This document shows positions 51,394 through 59,774 of a stretch of DNA of 64,000 nt, in pieces. Within the stretch, counting starts at the first letter, position 1. Every line of letters begins with the position of its first letter. The notes below the pieces were generated by a model that was given only the letters and a program-made list of their open reading frames with translations, had not been told where the DNA came from and made no database searches. Made by a program: the position numbers and the translations under genes. The DNA is from Cyclobacterium amurskyense (GTDB lineage: Bacteria; Bacteroidota; Bacteroidia; Cytophagales; Cyclobacteriaceae): the NCBI RefSeq assembly GCF_001050135.1, contig NZ_CP012040.1:3861001-3925000 (forward strand), read 5' to 3'.

Positions 51394-53307
51394 CTATTCC
51401 GCTTTGGCTCTTATTCCTTTACCTTCAAGAATGTGATTGACCTCCTTTAAGTAATCTTCTTTCCAAGAGATTTCTGTTCCTGAAAAATTATATTTTTCAT
51501 CTAGCACCTTAAGAATAGCCTCACCTGAACCAGCGTTTGAACTCAAGATCCCTAGTCTAAACCACTTGTTTTCTCCTTTTTCTATAAGGGCTTTGGCAAG
51601 TTGGTTAATAGTGAAATCATCTTCATAATTTCCTAAACTAAGAATAGCTTGAAGTGATACGATTGGAGATTCATCATTGATTTTTTCAGCAATTTTTTCC
51701 TTTAACTTCGGGAAATTTTCGGCTAGCATTAAAGCATTTTTTCTAACACCATAATTATCACTTTCCAGTGCTTCTTCTACCATTCCTTGTTCCAATGCAC
51801 CCATTGATTCTAGCAAATACAAAGCATGAAGCTGGGCATTTGGATTTTCATTCGATAACAAATCTTTTAACAATGGGATGTACTCAGCTTTTGGGTTTTC
51901 CAAAATAATCCTTTGGGCAGTGGTTCTCCACCACCCGTTTTTATGTGCAAGGTGAGACACCAAGGTTTTACTATCTAGGCTTGAAAAATCCTGTACTTTG
52001 GTTTCTGAAACACCTGATTTAGGCACAATTCTGTAAATTCTACCACGATCCATGCCATGCATAAAATCCATTTCTTCTTTTAGATCATCAGGGATCGAAA
52101 CTGGGGTTTCAATGTGTTGTCTGTAGAAATCCACCAAAAATAGAGCTCCATCAGGTCCAACAGTAAAACCAACAGGTCTGAACCATGGGTCTGTTGAAGC
52201 GAGGAATTCTTTATCAAGTTCTTCACTTGCTCTTTTGGCAATTAGAGTAGGGCTTTCTTTATCTTCTGCAAGAACATCCCTGTGCACCAAATTCCCTGCA
52301 ACCTCTCCTGTAAAGATGTTTCCATTAAATCCTTCAGGGAAATCACCACCATCATAAACGGTTCCTCCTGAAGCTCCAGTGAAGTGATCCTCCGCATATT
52401 CCACTCGGTTAAGCTCTTGTTCTTGGTATTGTATATTTCTCCTTCTGGTACGTTCTGCTCTCCAATAGGGTGGAGGTGTAATCTGAAACATCTCCAGCTC
52501 ATGGTCAGAAATGTTTTGGTTTACAGAATTGCTAGACAAGTGTCCATGGCGCTCCAGGTACCTGTTAGGTATCACTGTCTGCTGGATGTGAAGCGTGTTT
52601 TGGGTAAAGAATTTATTTCCCCAATCGTCAAAAGTTTGCCCAAATTGAGCTGTCCCGCTTTCTTTCTCAAATAACCCTTTGTCCAATCGAAACCTAAAGT
52701 CAGCTCCTCTTAATTGTAATGGACCTTCTCCTGGCGCATCTTTAAAGGTAACATCACTTCTTTGCCCATTGTTAGCAGCATAAATCCAGTTGTCAATTCC
52801 CAAACGTAAATTTGTGATTTGAGCCTCAGAATTGTTTTCAAAAAAACCTGTAAATACAGAGGTTTTTGAGTCAGCAACTCCGTCACCATCATCATCCTTT
52901 AGGTAATAGATATGAGGTGCTGCCGTAACCAAAAGACCACCTTTCCATGGCATTAAGTTGGTAGCATCTGCCAACCCTTCTGCATAAACGGTTGAGGCAT
53001 CTATTACCCCATCTCCGTCAGTGTCATCCAGTCTTTTGATGACACCTTTGCCTTTACCTTCTTCAGGCTTGTAAGGATAGTCTGGCATTTCCACCGCGTA
53101 TGCAATTCCTTTTTCATCAAAAACCAGGTTTACTGGATCCTGAATATGAGGTTCAGCAGCAAATAATTTCACTTCGAAATTCTCATGAATATTGAATGTA
53201 GCGATCGATTCTTCTGGACTGAGAGCTTCTGCATATTTATCCTCCTTACAGGAATATAATCCTATAAGCAAGACTGCAAATAAAGTATGGGTAACGTTAC
53301 CTTTCAT
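51394..53307 (-). CDS. PVC-type membrane-bound dehydrogenase lipoprotein (beta-propeller + HEAT), without cytochrome domain
   Basis: 637 residues. A lipoprotein signal ends at IGLYSC (Cys20), the only Cys in the protein. Residues ~35-430 form a six-bladed propeller like TIGR02604/DUF7133: NFEVKLFAAEPHIQDPVNLV, FDEKGIAYAVEMPDYPY, two Ca2+-type loops DTDGDGVIDAS and DDDGDGVADSK, DFRFRLDKGLF, FRPVGFTVGPDGALFLVDFY. HEAT-like helices occupy ~450-637. Relatives usually go on to a CxxCH cytochrome c domain; here it is missing. Substrate unknown, likely a sugar or alcohol in the periplasm. It sits between a ceramidase/esterase fusion gene and a HiPIP gene on the same strand. Confidence 0.85.
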   Translation of the reverse strand: MKGNVTHTLFAVLLIGLYSCKEDKYAEALSPEESIATFNIHENFEVKLFAAEPHIQDPVNLVFDEKGIAYAVEMPDYPYKPEEGKGKGVIKRLDDTDGDGVIDASTVYAEGLADATNLMPWKGGLLVTAAPHIYYLKDDDGDGVADSKTSVFTGFFENNSEAQITNLRLGIDNWIYAANNGQRSDVTFKDAPGEGPLQLRGADFRFRLDKGLFEKESGTAQFGQTFDDWGNKFFTQNTLHIQQTVIPNRYLERHGHLSSNSVNQNISDHELEMFQITPPPYWRAERTRRRNIQYQEQELNRVEYAEDHFTGASGGTVYDGGDFPEGFNGNIFTGEVAGNLVHRDVLAEDKESPTLIAKRASEELDKEFLASTDPWFRPVGFTVGPDGALFLVDFYRQHIETPVSIPDDLKEEMDFMHGMDRGRIYRIVPKSGVSETKVQDFSSLDSKTLVSHLAHKNGWWRTTAQRIILENPKAEYIPLLKDLLSNENPNAQLHALYLLESMGALEQGMVEEALESDNYGVRKNALMLAENFPKLKEKIAEKINDESPIVSLQAILSLGNYEDDFTINQLAKALIEKGENKWFRLGILSSNAGSGEAILKVLDEKYNFSGTEISWKEDYLKEVNHILEGKGIRAKAE

Positions 53308-53431
53308 AATTTTAGCTGTGTTTGACTGAATGAATAATTAAATATCTTATAAATTTTAAAAGAAAAAAATTTTTCTTCTTATCAATGGTTAGATAAATCC
53401 TTTTTTTTATTTAAGTGGGTATTACAGGTGA

Positions 53432-55837
53432 TTATTTTTCAAATGCTAACTTTTTCAATGGTGTAAACCCAAAAACATCATCCAAGAAAGAATAGGCTTC
53501 TTTTCTTGTGTTTTCAGGGAAATCATGGCTTGCATTTGGGTACCTTACTTGTAAGTTATCCGGGTAGCCCAACCAATTGTATACTGGCTGAATAGCTTCA
53601 ATTCCTGATTTCACTCCTTCCACTGAAAAGTTACTGTCCTGTAGCGGTGCATTAGTGAAAACTGGTCTAGGAGCTATTGAAGCTATGATATGGGTAAAGT
53701 CAAACGGTAAAGTTGCTTCTGGCAAAAGTTTTTTGATGACTGGCATGTACCTGTCTTGTGCCCAAGGGCCTAACCTACCACCATAATTTTTAATTCCTGC
53801 CTCTCCAATATCATAATAATCAAAAGGTGTCCAACCGCAACTTGTCACTACAGCTTTTAATCTTGAATCATGAGCAGCTACAAACAAGGCATTGTGTCCA
53901 CCTAAAGAATGACCGATTACCCCTATTCGTTCTGAATCTACTTCATCCATATAAGTAAGTGCATCTACGCACCTCATATGGTTCCATACCGCTAAAAGGG
54001 TTCCGGAATCAAATCCATCTTTCGAGAAATCATGGTCTTTTTGCTCTCCAAAACTTGGGTAATCAGGAGCAATGACTACATAACCCCTTTCAGCCAATTC
54101 ACTTGCAAGAGCCCTGTTTTCAAGAGGACCCTGACCATCTACAATTTTTTTACCTAGATCTCCAGTACTATGTAGTACCAACATCGCAGGGGCCTTGACT
54201 TTTATTTTGTGTGGGATATAAAGGAAAGCAGTTACTTGATTGCGCTCATTACTGTCAAAAGAAATATGATGCTTGGTATAGGTGCTTTCTACAGTTGAAT
54301 CCAAATAATTTATTTCAGGCCTTTTTAGATTGTCCCTAAAAGGAAGGGTACCCATGATTGAAGCCATGTTGTTTTTCCAGGATTTCTTTTTTTCTTCCCA
54401 CTCAGCCAATGTACGTAATGGTTGTTGACTTTCAGATTTTAAAACAAAAGGGCTTTCGGTTGTATTGTTAGGAATTTCTCTATGCAACATTTTTTTAATC
54501 GCTCCCATGATAATGGGCTCAGCTTCTGCTGTTACGGGGCTGGTACCTACCTCATATCCTCCTTCAGTATAAGCCGAGGATGGACCTATATAGAATGGCC
54601 CATAATCTCCATATGCTGCCATGGTTACAAATAAATCTTTTCTTTCAGCCTTAGCTGCCAATTGGTATTCGATAAAGAGTTCTCCAGGAAGGTGAAGAAT
54701 TCTTACATCACCTAAGGTCAAACAACTTATATCTATCTTTTTCCCTAGTGCCTGCCTATTGTACCATGCCAGTTTTTGCACATTGTTGGTGAGCCAACGC
54801 GCATTTTGGGTACGCATTTCTTGAGCAATTTCAGGTAAAGTTTCCTTTGGTGTCAATAGGATGGGTTCCTGTTGCCAGTAAACATCCTCTTTGGTGATTT
54901 TAGTTTTTACTGTATTGTCCCAGGCTTGTTCCATTCCTTTTGCAAGTCTTTCAGCGAGGATTTTACGGTTGATTTTAGCGCCGTCATTGTATTTTCCGGC
55001 AGTTACATTTGCTCCGGCACCATTGAAGTGTACATGCATAGCATCTGGAACCGACAATTGACGCATGTACCTGGCAATACCAGGAAAATCTGGGTTGGCA
55101 ATTTTAGTCAGGTAATAACTTTGGGGGTGAACCGCATAATAGCTAAATACAGCTAAAGGTTCTTCTTCATTCCAAAAACTAACCAATGAAACCTCCGGGT
55201 CAATTAAACCTTCCGGGAAATCCCTGATTTTTTTATCCTTTGTAGAAGAGGTTCGGGTATAGGCCACATGTCCATCATCCCCTAAAATCCTTCTATTTGA
55301 AGCAACTTTTTCCACAATACCTTTACCAGTACCAATATGCGTTATGGGCTTTGCGTCCTTTAAAGCTATTCTGATGGCATCCTTCAAATTATTAATCAGA
55401 AGTCTGTCAAAGGAGCTTTCATATGCTTTAGGATCTAAGCCTGCCTCTTTCAAGATTTTCTCTGCACCCCAATCACTAATTGGAGCATCATGTTGGTGCA
55501 AAGTATGTACTGCTACCCTAGAAGGTATAGTTGAAGCAGCCTCGGCAAGGCTTTCTTTAAATGCATCTTGACTTTCGTTGGCTATTCCAATCCAATCTAT
55601 TGCACAGATGACAATTGGTAAGCCTGACCCTGATATTACCACGCCTTTGGCCCTAAGACCCAGATCATCTTTTTTTTCTAGGGGATCATATGCCAGTAAG
55701 CTGCCAATAGGAGGGGTTGCATCCACATCGAAAAGGGCCAGGGTAAGGCCTTTTTCTTGACCATAGCTGGCAATGGGTCCCAAACCTAGTAATATCAAAA
55801 AGAGGGTTAAATACAGATTTGATTTGATAAAATTCAT
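53432..55837 (-). CDS. Secreted fusion: neutral-ceramidase-like domain + alpha/beta hydrolase (acetyl-xylan-esterase-like)
   Basis: 801 residues. Signal peptide (MNFIKSNLYLTLFLILLGLG ... ASYGQ). Residues ~28-450 match the neutral/alkaline ceramidase N-terminal family: ALFDVDATPPIGSLLAYDP, VAVHTLHQHDAPISDWG, FSYYAVHPQSYY and HVHFNGAGANVTAGKYND (His-rich zinc site). Residues ~470-801 are a serine hydrolase: nucleophile in IGVIGHSLGGHNALF, RGYVVIAPDYPSFGEQ, acid near PLQDSNF and base His in PNASHDFPENTR. Probably periplasmic, cleaving an esterified glycan or lipid. It is upstream of the dehydrogenase gene (gap 124 bp) on the same strand and may be cotranscribed. Confidence 0.85.
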   Translation of the reverse strand: MNFIKSNLYLTLFLILLGLGPIASYGQEKGLTLALFDVDATPPIGSLLAYDPLEKKDDLGLRAKGVVISGSGLPIVICAIDWIGIANESQDAFKESLAEAASTIPSRVAVHTLHQHDAPISDWGAEKILKEAGLDPKAYESSFDRLLINNLKDAIRIALKDAKPITHIGTGKGIVEKVASNRRILGDDGHVAYTRTSSTKDKKIRDFPEGLIDPEVSLVSFWNEEEPLAVFSYYAVHPQSYYLTKIANPDFPGIARYMRQLSVPDAMHVHFNGAGANVTAGKYNDGAKINRKILAERLAKGMEQAWDNTVKTKITKEDVYWQQEPILLTPKETLPEIAQEMRTQNARWLTNNVQKLAWYNRQALGKKIDISCLTLGDVRILHLPGELFIEYQLAAKAERKDLFVTMAAYGDYGPFYIGPSSAYTEGGYEVGTSPVTAEAEPIIMGAIKKMLHREIPNNTTESPFVLKSESQQPLRTLAEWEEKKKSWKNNMASIMGTLPFRDNLKRPEINYLDSTVESTYTKHHISFDSNERNQVTAFLYIPHKIKVKAPAMLVLHSTGDLGKKIVDGQGPLENRALASELAERGYVVIAPDYPSFGEQKDHDFSKDGFDSGTLLAVWNHMRCVDALTYMDEVDSERIGVIGHSLGGHNALFVAAHDSRLKAVVTSCGWTPFDYYDIGEAGIKNYGGRLGPWAQDRYMPVIKKLLPEATLPFDFTHIIASIAPRPVFTNAPLQDSNFSVEGVKSGIEAIQPVYNWLGYPDNLQVRYPNASHDFPENTRKEAYSFLDDVFGFTPLKKLAFEK

Positions 55838-56266
55838 AGTGGTTAATTTTAAGAATAATTTAGGGTAAGCTTTATTCTCACTAGGAGATTAATTTTTTAT
55901 TGTTCATCCAAACGGTCACTCCTTTGCCTAACAAAGCATTGATTTTGTATGGCTTTGAAAGAAACCCTGGTAAAAGGATGTTGTTATCTTATAGTAAGGC
56001 ATGTGTTTTTCATGGAATAACAAATACCAATAATTTATCAATTAAATCCTATCAATGATTTATCCAGCGGTAATTTTCTTTGTTAACCTGAGGATTTTTG
56101 TTTCTAAATTGATTTGTTATTATTTAGGTTTTCGGGATGTTTTTTAGATTTTTAATGGAAATTACGATTTCTAGCGATGTTTTTATCAATGATAGTGCAA
56201 TCCTACTGATTTATGATAGAATATTACGGTAATTGTACATGATTGCTATCTTTTACCTGTTCTTTC
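55838..56266. other. Divergent intergenic region
   Basis: About 430 bp between the ceramidase/esterase gene and the hppA promoter. AT-rich, no repeat copy and no credible gene. The hppA promoter lies at its right end. Confidence 0.55.
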
Positions 56267-56296
56267 TTGAAAGCAATAGGAATAATAATATCTTTG
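56267..56296 (+). promoter_or_regulatory. Bacteroidota-type promoter of hppA
   Basis: TTG at 56267-56269, 19-nt spacer, TATCTTTG at 56289-56296: a full match to the -33/-7 pattern. The start point would be near 56303, which places the upstream TTG codon at 56243 outside the transcript and supports the ATG at 56336. Confidence 0.7.
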
Positions 56297-56335
56297 TCGA
56301 AATTAAAAATAAATCCAATTCTTTTAACAGTTAAT

Positions 56336-58555
56336 ATGGAACAATTATTTCTCTATTTGGTCCCATTTTTGGGTATTCTAGGCCTAGTGGTAATGGCCGT
56401 AAAATCGGCATGGGTTACAAAGCAGCCCACGGGTGATGAAAACATGGTGGAGTTGGCTGGCTATATAGCCAAAGGAGCGATGTCATTTCTTAAAGCAGAA
56501 TGGAAAGTAATGGGCTACTTTGTAGTGATTGCAGCCATTATTCTAGGTTGGTCTGGCACCTTATTAGACAATTCCAGCCCCATCATTGCGGTGGCTTTTG
56601 TTATTGGTGCAGTGCTCTCCGCATTTGCAGGTTATTTGGGAATGAAAATTGCCACTAAATCAAATGTTAGAACAACCGAGGCCGCAAAAACAAGTTTGGC
56701 AAAAGCCTTAAATGTATCCTTTACTGGAGGTACTGTAATGGGCCTTGGTGTAGCAGGTTTAGCAGTATTAGGTATGGGCGGCTTGTTCATTATCTTTTAT
56801 AACATGTTTGTGGTTTCTACAGGTGGTGATGTCAATGGCCATGAGATGGAAACAGCACTCGAAGTATTGGCAGGGTTTTCTCTTGGCGCAGAGTCTATTG
56901 CTCTTTTTGCGCGAGTTGGTGGAGGAATTTACACCAAAGCGGCTGATGTAGGCGCTGACCTTGTAGGTAAAGTAGAAGCAGGTATTCCTGAAGATGATGT
57001 ACGTAATCCTGCTACTATAGCGGATAATGTTGGTGATAATGTAGGAGATGTTGCAGGAATGGGAGCAGATCTTTTTGGCTCTTATGTTGCCACGATATTG
57101 GCTTCCATGGTTTTAGGACGAGAAATAGTAAGTGATGATAATTTTGGAGGCATTGCCCCGGTTTTATTGCCTTTGGTAATTGCCGGACTTGGCTTGGTGT
57201 TCTCTATCATAGGTACCTTATTTGTGAAAATTAAATCTGAAAATGGAAATGTTCAGGCAGCCCTAAACAGAGGCAATTGGTTTTCAATTTTATTAACGGT
57301 AGCAGCCTCTTTCTTTGTCATTGATTATATGTTGCCTGACGGAGATTTGGTGATGTCTAGATTAAACTCAGCTTCATTTACCAAAATGGGGGTATTTGGA
57401 GCAGTCTTTATCGGACTGATTGTTGGTGCATTGATGAGTATTATTACAGAGTATTACACAGCCATGGGCAAAGGCCCTGTGAATTCTATAATTAGACAGT
57501 CTTCTACAGGTCATGCTACCAATATTATTGGTGGTTTAGCTGTTGGGATGCAATCCACAGTCCTTCCTATCTTGGTATTGGCTGCAGGTATTTTCACCTC
57601 TTACATGGCCGCTGGACTGTACGGTGTGGCCATAGCTGCTGCAGGGATGATGGCAACTACCGCCATGCAATTGGCGATTGATGCATTTGGACCGATTGCT
57701 GATAATGCCGGTGGTATTGCAGAAATGGCTGGTCTTCCTAAAGAAGTGAGAGAAAGAACAGATATTCTTGATGCAGTAGGTAACACCACTGCTGCAAGTG
57801 GTAAAGGCTTTGCAATAGCATCTGCTGCCTTGACAGCATTGGCATTGTTTGCTGCCTACGTAGGTATATCAGGAATCTCTACCATAGACATTTACAAAGC
57901 AGATGTGCTTTCAGGCTTATTTGTAGGAGCAATGATTCCTTTTATCTTTTCTGCTCTTGCGATTGCAGCAGTAGGAAGAGCAGCCATGGACATGGTCAAT
58001 GAGGTAAGAAGGCAATTCAAAGAAATTCCAGGAATCATGGAATTCAAAACTAAGCCAGATTATGAGAAATGTGTTGAAATATCTACCAAAGCTTCCATAA
58101 GAGAAATGGTAGCTCCAGGGGCAATAGCCCTGCTTTCCCCAATAGTTGTAGGTTTTCTTTTTGGACACGAAGTACTTGGTGGTATGTTGGCAGGTGTGAC
58201 TGTTTCCGGTGTTTTGATGGGGATTTTCCAAAACAATGCTGGTGGCGCCTGGGACAATGCTAAAAAGTCATTCGAAAAAGGCGTTGAGATTGATGGTGAA
58301 ATGTATTATAAAGGGTCAGAACCTCACAAAGCTTCTGTTACAGGAGATACTGTAGGTGATCCATTTAAAGATACTTCAGGTCCATCAATGAATATTTTGA
58401 TCAAATTGACCTCAATCGTTTCAATTGTGATTGCACCTTATATTCCTTTAGATAGTCCTTTAGGTTTAGCAGATAATGTGAATTCTGAAACTGAAAAAGT
58501 AGCACAGGTGACTCCTGAAAAGGCTTCAACAATAGAAGTACTAAAAATAGATTGA
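56336..58555 (+). CDS. hppA: Membrane-bound K+-stimulated pyrophosphatase (H+ or Na+ pump)
   Basis: About 739 residues from the ATG at 56336 ([13 protein letters not shown]). A longer frame from TTG at 56243 lies upstream of the promoter. It couples hydrolysis of pyrophosphate to ion export across the inner membrane through ~16 helices. Active-site motifs: [20 protein letters not shown] and [19 protein letters not shown], plus [19 protein letters not shown]. The [20 protein letters not shown] segment has Ala where K+-independent enzymes carry Lys, so it is K+-stimulated. Whether H+ or Na+ is pumped cannot be decided with confidence here. Single gene. Confidence 0.95.
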   Translation: MEQLFLYLVPFLGILGLVVMAVKSAWVTKQPTGDENMVELAGYIAKGAMSFLKAEWKVMGYFVVIAAIILGWSGTLLDNSSPIIAVAFVIGAVLSAFAGYLGMKIATKSNVRTTEAAKTSLAKALNVSFTGGTVMGLGVAGLAVLGMGGLFIIFYNMFVVSTGGDVNGHEMETALEVLAGFSLGAESIALFARVGGGIYTKAADVGADLVGKVEAGIPEDDVRNPATIADNVGDNVGDVAGMGADLFGSYVATILASMVLGREIVSDDNFGGIAPVLLPLVIAGLGLVFSIIGTLFVKIKSENGNVQAALNRGNWFSILLTVAASFFVIDYMLPDGDLVMSRLNSASFTKMGVFGAVFIGLIVGALMSIITEYYTAMGKGPVNSIIRQSSTGHATNIIGGLAVGMQSTVLPILVLAAGIFTSYMAAGLYGVAIAAAGMMATTAMQLAIDAFGPIADNAGGIAEMAGLPKEVRERTDILDAVGNTTAASGKGFAIASAALTALALFAAYVGISGISTIDIYKADVLSGLFVGAMIPFIFSALAIAAVGRAAMDMVNEVRRQFKEIPGIMEFKTKPDYEKCVEISTKASIREMVAPGAIALLSPIVVGFLFGHEVLGGMLAGVTVSGVLMGIFQNNAGGAWDNAKKSFEKGVEIDGEMYYKGSEPHKASVTGDTVGDPFKDTSGPSMNILIKLTSIVSIVIAPYIPLDSPLGLADNVNSETEKVAQVTPEKASTIEVLKID

Positions 58556-58573
58556 AAATTTTAACTTTTTCAC

Positions 58574-58608
58574 AAAAGGCCTCTGAATTTAAATTTAGAG
58601 GCCTTTTT
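58574..58608 (+). terminator. Terminator of hppA
   Basis: AAAGGCCTCTGAATTT / AAATTTAGAGGCCTTT form a nearly uninterrupted stem (one G-U pair) followed by T. It starts about 20 bp after the stop. Confidence 0.9.
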
Positions 58609-58609
58609 A

Positions 58610-58834
58610 TTTAACCCGGATTAGATTATGTAATAGGATTTCTCCGTCCTGACAATAGTCAGGGGTGAAGCCTGTCCCGTGATTACGGGAAGTGTTGCAA
58701 TCGCAAGAAAATCAGGCTGTTTGGATATTTTAGCATAGCACCGCTATGGTGAAATTGAAAACAGCAACGAAGTGGCTGATTTTGAAGCGATTTCAGCACG
58801 TAATAGTTTGTCTATTGCATATTTCGGGTTTAAG
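58610..58834 (+). repeat. MITE-like hairpin repeat, copy G (long form)
   Basis: ~225 bp. The left end has a small extra TTAGA (AACCCGGATTAGATTATG). The CCCTGAC hairpin is partly changed (CCTGACAATAGTCAGGGG). Right end ATATTTCGGGTTTAA. It lies directly between the hppA terminator and the upstream region of the polysaccharide export gene. Confidence 0.92.
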
Positions 58835-58895
58835 AAAAAGGATGATTTTTATCTTTTAGATTCAAGAACTTTTTAGGATCTTTGAATAAATAAAG

Positions 58896-58903
58896 TATCT
58901 TTG
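58896..58903 (+). promoter_or_regulatory. Probable -7 element of the polysaccharide export operon
   Basis: TATCTTTG matches TAnnTTTG, 28 nt before the ATG at 58931. A strong -33 is not obvious. It argues against the TTG at 58901 as start. Confidence 0.45.
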
Positions 58904-58930
58904 ATTGGCAGGATATCACTTTATTTTTCA

Positions 58931-59773
58931 ATGTCCCAATCAAGACTTAACAGTTCTATGCAGAAGTACATTTTGTTTTTATTTTTTGGTGTTTTCTTAG
59001 GCACTTTTTATGGTTGTGTCCCTAACCAAAAAATAATATACCTTCAAAACAAAGAGGGTTTAGAAAACCTTTCCGATGGAAAGGTGATCAACTATGAAAT
59101 TCCGGATTATCGTTTGCAATACAACGATATAATCGACGTAAATATAAAAACTGTCGAAGACCTTTTACGGGATGGGTTCAATGTTTTGGGTGAGCAAACT
59201 ACTCAAAATTCAATGGTTGGACAAGTTGCGCAGAGTGGAGGAGATATTTACTATATGAATGGCTACAATGTAGACAAGGAGGGATTTGTCAGACTCCCCA
59301 TGATTGGAAAGGTGAGTGTAATTGACAAGACCATAGAAGAGGCCAGGCTAGTTATTGAAGAAAAGGTAAAGGCTTTTGTGAAAACAGAATTGTATGTGAA
59401 AGTGAAGCTTGGGGGCATCAGGTACAGTGCCTTGGGAGAATTCAGAAAACCTGGAAAATTTGTTGTTCTGCAGGATAGAATGACCATTTTTGAAGCCATT
59501 GCGCATGCAGGTGATCTTACTACTGTTGCCAAAAGAGACAATTTGATATTGATCAGACAAAATCCGGAAGGTACGGAGATTCATACCATTGATTTAACGG
59601 ATAGAAAGATCGTCCAATCCCCATATTATTTTATTCAACCCAATGACCAACTTTATGCAGAACCAATGAAAGTAAGGGAATTGGGTTCCGGAGAAAATGC
59701 TACCCAGTCGCTTGCCTTGATTGTTTCCTCTATTTCTGCAGTAGCGCTTATCTTAAATATAGCCATTCGTTGA
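58931..59773 (+). CDS. Polysaccharide export outer-membrane lipoprotein (Wza-like)
   Basis: About 280 residues. Lipoprotein signal with lipobox GTFYGC. Two starts are possible: ATG at 58931 (chosen, after the -7 box) or ATG at 58958. The Poly_export domain is visible (YRLQYNDIIDVNIKTVEDLL, DKEGFVRLPMIGKVSVIDKT), followed by an SLBB-type segment (ALGEFRKPGKFVVLQDRMTI and AGDLTTVAKRDNLILIR) and a C-terminal hydrophobic helix (LALIVSSISAVALILNIAI), typical of the shorter Bacteroidota Wza that crosses the outer membrane. One base separates its stop from the BY-kinase ATG, so the two are an operon for capsule or exopolysaccharide export. Confidence 0.92.
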   Translation: MSQSRLNSSMQKYILFLFFGVFLGTFYGCVPNQKIIYLQNKEGLENLSDGKVINYEIPDYRLQYNDIIDVNIKTVEDLLRDGFNVLGEQTTQNSMVGQVAQSGGDIYYMNGYNVDKEGFVRLPMIGKVSVIDKTIEEARLVIEEKVKAFVKTELYVKVKLGGIRYSALGEFRKPGKFVVLQDRMTIFEAIAHAGDLTTVAKRDNLILIRQNPEGTEIHTIDLTDRKIVQSPYYFIQPNDQLYAEPMKVRELGSGENATQSLALIVSSISAVALILNIAIR

Positions 59774-59774
59774 C

